The notes under the pieces were generated by a model. That model searched no databases. It had not been told where the DNA came from and saw nothing but the letters and a program-made list of their open reading frames with translations. A DNA stretch of 64,000 nucleotides from Arthrobacter sp. UKPF54-2 (lineage in GTDB: Bacteria; Actinomycetota; Actinomycetes; Actinomycetales; Micrococcaceae): the NCBI RefSeq assembly GCF_007858535.1, contig NZ_CP040174.1, positions 1,364,001-1,428,000 on the forward strand, given 5' to 3'. A program made the translations under genes and the position numbers. Shown piece by piece: positions 58,910 to 64,000 of this stretch; positions within the stretch are counted from its first letter, which is position 1, and every line of letters begins with the position of its first letter.

Positions 58910-60346
58910 GTGGCACCCCCTCCGCCTTTCCAGGCCACCGAACCGCATCACGCACAGCCCCGGCAGGCCCCCCTGCCGCCAACCGTCCAGAGCGCCCCCG
59001 CCCCGTCTTCCACCGCACAGCCTTCCACCGCACAGATCGGCGTCGTCAGTCAGCGGCTGCCGTGGCGGCACACCTTCATTTCACTCAAGGTCCGCAACTT
59101 CCGGATCTTCGCGATCGGGCACTTTGTGGCCGTGGTGGCGCTTTGGATGCAGCGCATCGCCCAGGACTGGCTGGTCCTGCAGCTCTCCGGCTCCGTCACC
59201 GCCGTCGGCGTCACCGTGGCCCTGCAGTTCCTGCCCTCGCTGTTCCTCGGCCCCTGGGCGGGCGTGATGGCGGACCGGTTCGCCAAGCGCCGGATCCTGA
59301 TGCTGTGCCAGTCCGTGGCCGCCGTCCTCGCGGCGCTCCTCGCCGTCCTGGCGCTGACGCAGCGGATCGAGGTGTGGCACGTCTACGCGATCGCACTGAC
59401 CCTGGGCCTGGTCACGGTGCTGGACCAGCCGGCCCGGCAGGTCTTCGTCAACGAGCTGGTGGGTCCGGCCTACCTGCGCAATGCCATCAGTGTGAACTCC
59501 ACGATCTTCCAGCTCGGCGGCCTGATCGGGCCGGCCTTTGCGGGCGTGCTGCTGGGCGCCGTCGGCGCAGGCTGGGCCTTTGCCGCCAACGCCGTCGCGT
59601 GCTGCTTCACGGTGACCATGCTGCTGGTCCTGCGCAAGGATGAGCTGCACCTCACGCTGCCGGCTGCCAAACGGAAAGGCATGCTCAGGGAAGGGCTGCG
59701 GTACGCCCTGGCCAAGCCCACCATCTACTGGCCCTGGCTGATGGCCGGCTTCGTCGCGGTGTTTGCGATGAGCCTGCCGGTGCTGCTGGCGGCCTTCGCG
59801 GACCGCGTGTACGACGCCGGTGCCGGCGGCTACGGCCTGCTCAACGCGCTGGTGGCGCTCGGGGCGCTGGCCGGGGCCATTACGTCCGCCCGGCGGCGCC
59901 AGCTCCAGCTGCGCTCCGTGGTGCTCGGCGCCGGGATGTACGGGCTGATGCTCTGCCTGGCCGCTGCGGCGCCCACGATGGAATGGTTCGGCGCGGCGAT
60001 GGTGCTGGCAGGCTTCTGGTGCCTGATGTTCCTGACCGCCGCCAACCAGCTGGTCCAGGTCAGCGCCAACATGGGGATCCGCGGCCGGGTCATGAGCCTC
60101 TACATCATGGTGCTGATCGGGGGCCAGGCCATCGGGGGGCCGCTGATGGGCTTGCTGGCCGAGCATCTGAACCCGCCGACGGCGATCCTCGTCTCCGGCG
60201 GGGTGCCGGCGCTGGCGGCGGCGGCAGTCGCCGTCGTACTGGCCCGGCGCGGGCAGCTGATGCTGAAGGTGGACCTGAAGGACCGGCGGCGGCTGCTGCG
60301 GATAGTCCGGAACCGGCGCGAAAATCTGGAAGCGGCGCGAACCTAG
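58910..60346 (+). CDS. MFS transporter, probable drug/metabolite exporter
   Basis: 478-aa major facilitator of the DHA3/enterobactin-exporter type. A Pro-rich cytoplasmic N-terminus (~45 residues) precedes about 11-12 membrane segments. Visible motifs are FAIGHFVAVVALWMQRIAQD, GVMADRFAKRRILMLCQSV (motif A), VLDQPARQVFVNELVGP and GRVMSLYIMVLIGGQAIGG. The GTG at 58910 is the start, with GAGGA 6-7 bases upstream. The 3' end overlaps the convergent synthase gene by 4 bases. Substrate unknown. Confidence 0.92.
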   Translation: MAPPPPFQATEPHHAQPRQAPLPPTVQSAPAPSSTAQPSTAQIGVVSQRLPWRHTFISLKVRNFRIFAIGHFVAVVALWMQRIAQDWLVLQLSGSVTAVGVTVALQFLPSLFLGPWAGVMADRFAKRRILMLCQSVAAVLAALLAVLALTQRIEVWHVYAIALTLGLVTVLDQPARQVFVNELVGPAYLRNAISVNSTIFQLGGLIGPAFAGVLLGAVGAGWAFAANAVACCFTVTMLLVLRKDELHLTLPAAKRKGMLREGLRYALAKPTIYWPWLMAGFVAVFAMSLPVLLAAFADRVYDAGAGGYGLLNALVALGALAGAITSARRRQLQLRSVVLGAGMYGLMLCLAAAAPTMEWFGAAMVLAGFWCLMFLTAANQLVQVSANMGIRGRVMSLYIMVLIGGQAIGGPLMGLLAEHLNPPTAILVSGGVPALAAAAVAVVLARRGQLMLKVDLKDRRRLLRIVRNRRENLEAART

Positions 60347-61503
60347 CCGGCCAGCGGCAGATGCGGGTAGGCGGGCTGCCGGCGCTGGAACTCCAGGACA
60401 TCCGGGTTCAGCACCACGCCGTCACGGATCTCGATGGCCCGGCGGATGGTCTCGTTGCCGTCCCAGGCCGCGGGCCCGGAGAGCACCGTCGCCAGGAACG
60501 GTAACAGCGCCTCGCTGATTTCCCAGCTGGCTGAGTTCCAGAGGTAGGACGGGCTGTGGTCCACCGCGTAGTAGTCGATGTGGTCGCCCACGGTGAACAT
60601 CGGCTCGGCGAAGGTGGTGGTCCTCGCCCAGCTAAAGCCCATGCCCTCATCGCAGGACACGTCCACAATCAGGCTGCCGGGCTGGAAGGCTGCCAGGTCG
60701 TCGGTTCGCAGGTAGGTCAGCGGAGCGTTCGGATCCTGCAGGGTGCAGTTGACCACGATGTCGCTCTCCGCGAGGAAGGGCGCCAGCGGCACCCGGCCGC
60801 GTTCGGTGATGACCTCGCTGAGGAACGGCGCCTTGCTGTCGTGGTCGAACTGCGCAATCCGCACCGAGTGGATGGGCGAACCAACTGCGGCGACCCCACG
60901 GTTGGTCAGCACCTGCACATCGTGGACGCCGTGGGCGTTGAGGGCCGTGACGGCGCCGCGGGCGGTGGCCCCGAATCCGATCACGACGGCGCTCAGCCGG
61001 CGGCCGTAGTCCCCGGTGGACCCGGTCAGGGCCAGGGCGTGCAGCACCGAGCAGTAGCCGGCGAGCTCGTTGTTCTTGTGGAAGACGTGCAGGCCGAAGC
61101 CGCCGTCGCTGGCCCAGTGGTTCATTGCCTCGAAGGCGATCAAAGTGAGTTTCTTGTCGATCCCGAGCTGGGTGATTGCCGCGTCCTGGACGCAGTGCGG
61201 CCAGCCCCAAAGGACCTGCCCGTCGCGGAGCTCGGCCAGGTCCTCGGGCTGCGGCTTGGGCAGGAGGACCACGTCGGCCTCGGCCAGGAGATGGGCCCGC
61301 GGCGCGAGCCTGCCAACAAGGCCGGCCAGGTGGGCGTCCGAGACGCCGAAGCGCTCGCCGTAGCCCTCTTCCAGGATCAGCCGCTGCCTGAGCTCCGGGG
61401 CAATGCGTTCAAAGTGGCGGGGATGGATGGGAAGGCGGCGCTCGTCCGGCTTTCGCGTGGTGGCGAGGACGCCGAGCGTGAGACGGTTCGGGGAACCGGT
61501 CAC
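60343..61503 (-). CDS. N5-(carboxyethyl)ornithine synthase-like dehydrogenase
   Basis: 386-aa member of the alanine dehydrogenase/saccharopine dehydrogenase fold, matching N5-(L-1-carboxyethyl)-L-ornithine synthase (CEOS). That enzyme condenses pyruvate with ornithine or lysine using NADPH. Features are the N-terminal TRKPDERRLPIHPRHFERI, the Rossmann motif VVIGFGATARGAVTALNAHG (near 178), and DVSCDEGMGFSWARTTTF. The GTG start at 61503 overlaps the stop of the upstream 49-aa gene (GTGA). No opine-type cluster is near. Substrate is inferred from family recognition. Confidence 0.85.
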   Translation of the reverse strand: MTGSPNRLTLGVLATTRKPDERRLPIHPRHFERIAPELRQRLILEEGYGERFGVSDAHLAGLVGRLAPRAHLLAEADVVLLPKPQPEDLAELRDGQVLWGWPHCVQDAAITQLGIDKKLTLIAFEAMNHWASDGGFGLHVFHKNNELAGYCSVLHALALTGSTGDYGRRLSAVVIGFGATARGAVTALNAHGVHDVQVLTNRGVAAVGSPIHSVRIAQFDHDSKAPFLSEVITERGRVPLAPFLAESDIVVNCTLQDPNAPLTYLRTDDLAAFQPGSLIVDVSCDEGMGFSWARTTTFAEPMFTVGDHIDYYAVDHSPSYLWNSASWEISEALLPFLATVLSGPAAWDGNETIRRAIEIRDGVVLNPDVLEFQRRQPAYPHLPLAG

Positions 61504-61649
61504 TTCTTTTTGGGGCTTGCCGTCTTGGCGGCGGTCACCTTGTCGAGGGAGCTGGGCGGCGCTGCGGCGGCCCTCTTGTCGGCGCGCTTTTCCTTGATGG
61601 ACTTGGCGGATTTCTTGGATGCTGCTTGACGGGGGGATTTGTCAGCCAT
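61500..61649 (-). CDS. 49-aa Lys/Ala-rich basic protein
   Basis: Small, strongly basic protein (MADKSPRQAASKKSAKSIKE, then KRADKR and a terminal SPKKK) with no hydrophobic segment. The composition suggests nucleic acid or acidic partner binding, or a disordered chaperone-like role. The ATG at 61649 has AGGAGC 6-7 bases upstream. Its stop overlaps the GTG of the synthase gene, so the two are translated together. Homologous small proteins appear in actinobacterial genomes, as far as recalled; function unknown. Confidence 0.7.
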   Translation of the reverse strand: MADKSPRQAASKKSAKSIKEKRADKRAAAAPPSSLDKVTAAKTASPKKK

Positions 61650-61743
61650 GATTGCTCCTGTAGCGGAACCGAAGAGGTTCCTGACTCCTGACGATACAGG
61701 TAGCCACCTAACCGGCTCCGGCGGGGGCAGGCAGGGGGAGGAC

Positions 61744-61817
61744 TGGAGCGGCTGACGGGAATCGAACCCGCGTATCAAGCTTGGGAAGCTAGCGCTCTAC
61801 CATTGAGCTACAGCCGC
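61744..61817 (-). tRNA. tRNA-Gly (CCC anticodon)
   Basis: 74 nt including an encoded CCA. Acceptor GCGGCTG pairs with CAGCCGC, the D-arm is GCTC/GAGC, the anticodon loop is TTCCCAA giving CCC, and the T-arm contains GGTTCGATTCC. The anticodon stem has a T-T mismatch at its second pair (CTAGC opposite GCTTG). CCC would read GGG codons. Confidence 0.93.
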
Positions 61818-62088
61818 ATCGGGACTGTCCAGAATGCTGGATCTGGTCCCGGTGAACAACGAGATTTACCTTACCCCAGTCGGGGGACTTCCCAGAACAG
61901 CGACGCTCTTCCGTTGTGCTGCCACGGCGCCAGGGTGGGTAACCGAGCCCCTGGCCCGCGTACTACCTGCCGGCGATGGAAGCTTTCATCTGGCGAAGAT
62001 GAGTAGCCCACACCCGTGTGCCCACGAAAGCGATCTATTTAACTTGGGGGACCGCAGCCAACAAAACTAAACGCTAGAGGGTCCAACT
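61818..62088. other. Intergenic region upstream of the EPS gene
   Basis: No supported gene in 271 bases. A nested hairpin (GGGAC...GTCCC outside TCCAG...CTGGA) lies at 61821-61850, just 5' of the tRNA. A frame from 61834 stays open for 78 codons but has no coding-like composition and no ribosome binding site. The promoter of the sugar transferase gene must lie here. Confidence 0.4.
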
Positions 62089-62226
62089 ATGCTTTTTCGG
62101 ACGTCAATAGGTGTCACTGCTTTCCGGACCATGGGTGGAGTCCGCCGGCCAATTACCGCGTGCAGGGAGATTCGGGCCGCCGTCCATAACCTGGGGGACC
62201 CTGCCGGCACCACGCTGAGGCCGTGA
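62089..62226 (+). CDS. Possible 45-aa leader peptide before the sugar transferase
   Basis: ATG at 62089 with AGAGGG 7 bases upstream opens a 45-codon frame (MLFRTSIGVTAFRTM, ending AGTTLRP). Its TGA overlaps the next ATG (TGATG), an arrangement typical of translational coupling. The codon third-position GC is below that of neighbouring genes, so it may be a regulatory upstream frame rather than a true protein. Not recognised. Confidence 0.3.
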   Translation: MLFRTSIGVTAFRTMGGVRRPITACREIRAAVHNLGDPAGTTLRP

Positions 62227-63803
62227 TGAGCGAACTCAAGCAGCGCCGGCATTTCCATGCAACCGCCCGAGTGGCCGCTCCGCCAAGGTCCGCGAACCGC
62301 CTGCACACTGCGCTGCGGCATCAGCACTCGGTGCGGGAGGACGAACCCGGTCATGCCCTCGAGGCCTCGAGGGCCGTGGTCTCCCGGATGTGGAGGAACT
62401 TCGCAAACCGGCTCCGTCTCACCGACGCCGCCGGAATTGCAGTGGCGGTGACGTCGGCGTATTTGCTCAGGTTCGACAGCGACGCTGCGGCTCCCGCGGG
62501 GGATGGATTCGAGGCCAGGTACGTGGTGGTCTCCGTGCTGCTCTTGGGTGGGTGGCTCGCTGTTTTGGAGATTTTCCACACCCGGGACCGGCGGACCTTA
62601 GGCGTCGGCGGCGCCGAATATAAACGCGTGATCCAAGCAACGCTCAAATTGTTCGGGGCCTTGGCTATCGCGATGGTCTTCGTCCGTTTCGATGCGCTGC
62701 GTGGCTACTTTGCCGTCGCCTTACCCCTGGGGATCGTCCTGCTGACCGGCAGCCGCTGGCTCTGGCGCAAGTGGCTGAACCGCAAGCGCTCCGAGGGCCG
62801 ATACTTATCCCGGGTCATCGTGATCGGGGACAGGGCCGACGTCGAGTACATCATCAGCCAGTTTGAAAAGAACCCCAGCGCGGGGTACGAGATTTCCGGG
62901 GTGGGGCTGCCGACTCTGGACCAATCCATGGAACTCCGGCCGCCTTGGTACCGGATCCCGGTGGTTTCGACCCTGGCGGATGTTTCGAAAGCCGTGGAGC
63001 TCGCGAGGGCAGACGCCGTCGTGGTGGCCGGCCATGTTCCGGGCGGCAGCACCTACATTCGGGAACTGGGATGGAACCTAGAGGCGACCGGAACGGAACT
63101 CGTCCTGGCCTCCAGCCTCACCAACGTCGCCGGCCCCCGGATCCACTTCCGCCCCGTCGACGGGTTGCCGCTGGTACACGTCGAGCTGCCGCAATATTTC
63201 GGCGGTAAGCATGTCCTCAAAAGAGTCATCGATATCGCCGTGGCCGCTCTGGCGCTCGTAGCGCTGTCGCCACTCATGCTGGTCGTCGCCCTCATCGTCA
63301 AACGCGACAGCCCAGGACCGGTTCTCTTTCGCCAGCAGAGGGCAGGCAAAAATGGCGCCCCCTTCCAGATGCTGAAGTTCCGTTCGATGGTCGAGACCGC
63401 CGAAGCGGACCTGGATGCCCTCAGGGAGCTCAACGAAGGTTGCGGACCCTTGTTCAAGATCCGTAACGATCCGCGGATCAGCCGGTGCGGGCGATGGATG
63501 CGGAAGTACTCCCTCGACGAACTCCCGCAGCTATGGAACGTGCTTACCGGCGAAATGAGCCTGGTTGGCCCCCGGCCGCCGCTGCCTTCCGAGGTTGAAC
63601 GCTACGAAAGATTCACCAGCCGCCGTTTGCTCATCAAACCCGGCATCACGGGGCTGTGGCAGGTCAACGGTCGCTCCACGCTCCCTTGGGAGGAAAGCAT
63701 CCGTCTGGACCTCTACTACGTGGAGAATTGGTCGCTTACCGGTGACCTGATCATCATGTGGAGAACTTTTAGGGCCATACGCACCTCAACAGGGGCTTAC
63801 TGA
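62226..63803 (+). CDS. Exopolysaccharide polyprenyl glycosylphosphotransferase
   Basis: 525-aa membrane enzyme that starts polysaccharide repeat-unit assembly by moving a sugar-1-phosphate onto undecaprenyl phosphate. The N-terminal half has four to five membrane segments, then a CoA-binding-like Rossmann region ([20 protein letters not shown]). The C-terminal catalytic bacterial sugar transferase domain starts near 330 ([20 protein letters not shown]) with [44 protein letters not shown] and [16 protein letters not shown] at 62226 is preferred over the adjacent GTG. No other EPS genes are in the window. Confidence 0.93.
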   Translation: MSELKQRRHFHATARVAAPPRSANRLHTALRHQHSVREDEPGHALEASRAVVSRMWRNFANRLRLTDAAGIAVAVTSAYLLRFDSDAAAPAGDGFEARYVVVSVLLLGGWLAVLEIFHTRDRRTLGVGGAEYKRVIQATLKLFGALAIAMVFVRFDALRGYFAVALPLGIVLLTGSRWLWRKWLNRKRSEGRYLSRVIVIGDRADVEYIISQFEKNPSAGYEISGVGLPTLDQSMELRPPWYRIPVVSTLADVSKAVELARADAVVVAGHVPGGSTYIRELGWNLEATGTELVLASSLTNVAGPRIHFRPVDGLPLVHVELPQYFGGKHVLKRVIDIAVAALALVALSPLMLVVALIVKRDSPGPVLFRQQRAGKNGAPFQMLKFRSMVETAEADLDALRELNEGCGPLFKIRNDPRISRCGRWMRKYSLDELPQLWNVLTGEMSLVGPRPPLPSEVERYERFTSRRLLIKPGITGLWQVNGRSTLPWEESIRLDLYYVENWSLTGDLIIMWRTFRAIRTSTGAY

Positions 63804-63834
63804 CGGGACGATGTGGACGCCGCCCGGAGTGGGG

Positions 63835-63847
63835 TATTTTTGAACCT
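63835..63847 (+). promoter_or_regulatory. -10 element of a probable leaderless promoter (dcd)
   Basis: TATTTT (63835-63840), then 7 bases to the GTG at 63848. No Shine-Dalgarno is present. Confidence 0.5.
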
Positions 63848-64000
63848 GTGCTGATCTCTGACCGCGACATTCGTACCGAAATCGATTCCCAGCGGATTGT
63901 GCTGGAGCCGTTCGACCCCGCCATGGTCCAGCCCTCGTCGGTGGACGTGCGGATTGACCGGTATTTCCGGCTGTTCGACAACCACAAGTACGCGCACATC
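63848..64000 (+). CDS. dcd: dCTP deaminase, N-terminal 51 residues only
   Basis: The visible part, beginning [12 protein letters not shown] and including [20 protein letters not shown] then [13 protein letters not shown], matches actinobacterial Dcd. That enzyme makes dUTP (often with dUTPase activity) for dTMP synthesis. The family is about 190 aa, so roughly three quarters lies beyond the window. The start is GTG at 63848, downstream of the sugar transferase but with its own promoter-like element. Confidence 0.93.
   Translation, partial: MLISDRDIRTEIDSQRIVLEPFDPAMVQPSSVDVRIDRYFRLFDNHKYAHI

Noticed and set aside
62067..62579. 170-codon minus-strand frame at the sugar transferase start
   Set aside because: Mostly antisense to the sugar transferase; no ribosome binding site or domain.

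Overview
This window looks like a chromosomal segment of a high-GC actinobacterium of the Micrococcaceae, probably Arthrobacter or Pseudarthrobacter. The evidence is strong G/C preference at third codon positions, frequent GTG starts, an actinobacterial rRNA leader motif, L28/L33/S14 proteins resembling the cysteine-poor mycobacterial paralogues, and general gene content. No plasmid or phage backbone, transposase or CRISPR array is visible. The genus is inferred from recognition, not from a search.

Layout. 1-6.2 kb: a partial aldo/keto reductase, a YchJ/SEC-C protein, an acyl-CoA dehydrogenase, small membrane proteins and a PepSY protein. 6.4-12.1 kb: a tightly coupled jetA-jetB-jetC operon encoding a Wadjet/MksBEF-type SMC complex with no jetD nuclease gene next to it. 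12.2-16.2 kb: two SGNH hydrolase paralogues with YciI and MarR genes between them, then a GH1 beta-glucosidase. 16.2-19.0 kb: a minus-strand operon (ferric-reductase-like flavocytochrome, exported FMN-binding protein, ApbE) that forms an extracytosolic flavin electron-transfer module. 19.4-20.2 kb: rpmB-rpmG-rpsN, all of the zinc-independent form. 20.4-35.4 kb: two almost identical rRNA operons in direct orientation, separated by a minus-strand CtpE-like P-type ATPase. 35.6-40.2 kb: an HU-family gene, a CopD/CtaG fusion and a thioredoxin-NHL protein. 40.3-40.9 kb: a deletion scar in which two divergent genes have both lost their 5' halves. 41-50.8 kb: an NTF2/TcaA-like membrane protein, a HerA-like ATPase, a DJ-1/PfpI protein, an aldo/keto reductase, an LLM flavin oxidoreductase, a secreted beta-helix protein, a secreted HNH nuclease, an AEC transporter and panD. 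50.9-57.2 kb: a proline-catabolism locus (LysR regulator, APC permease, bifunctional PutA). 57.3-64 kb: a zinc-ribbon protein, a LysR/MFS divergent pair, an N5-(carboxyethyl)ornithine synthase-like gene coupled to a 49-aa basic protein, tRNA-Gly(CCC), an exopolysaccharide sugar transferase and the start of dcd.

How the parts work together. The APC permease and putA promoters share a gap-free 31-bp block (23 of 31 identical), and each has its own palindrome, so uptake and oxidation of proline are probably co-regulated. Several genes have a TANNNT-like -10 element 6-7 bases before the start codon and no Shine-Dalgarno sequence, which indicates leaderless transcripts. The most unusual non-coding signal is an 11-base motif (ACSCTCCCKCA) repeated at exactly 32-bp intervals. 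It occurs at two distant intergenic loci, each with a forward array facing a reverse array.
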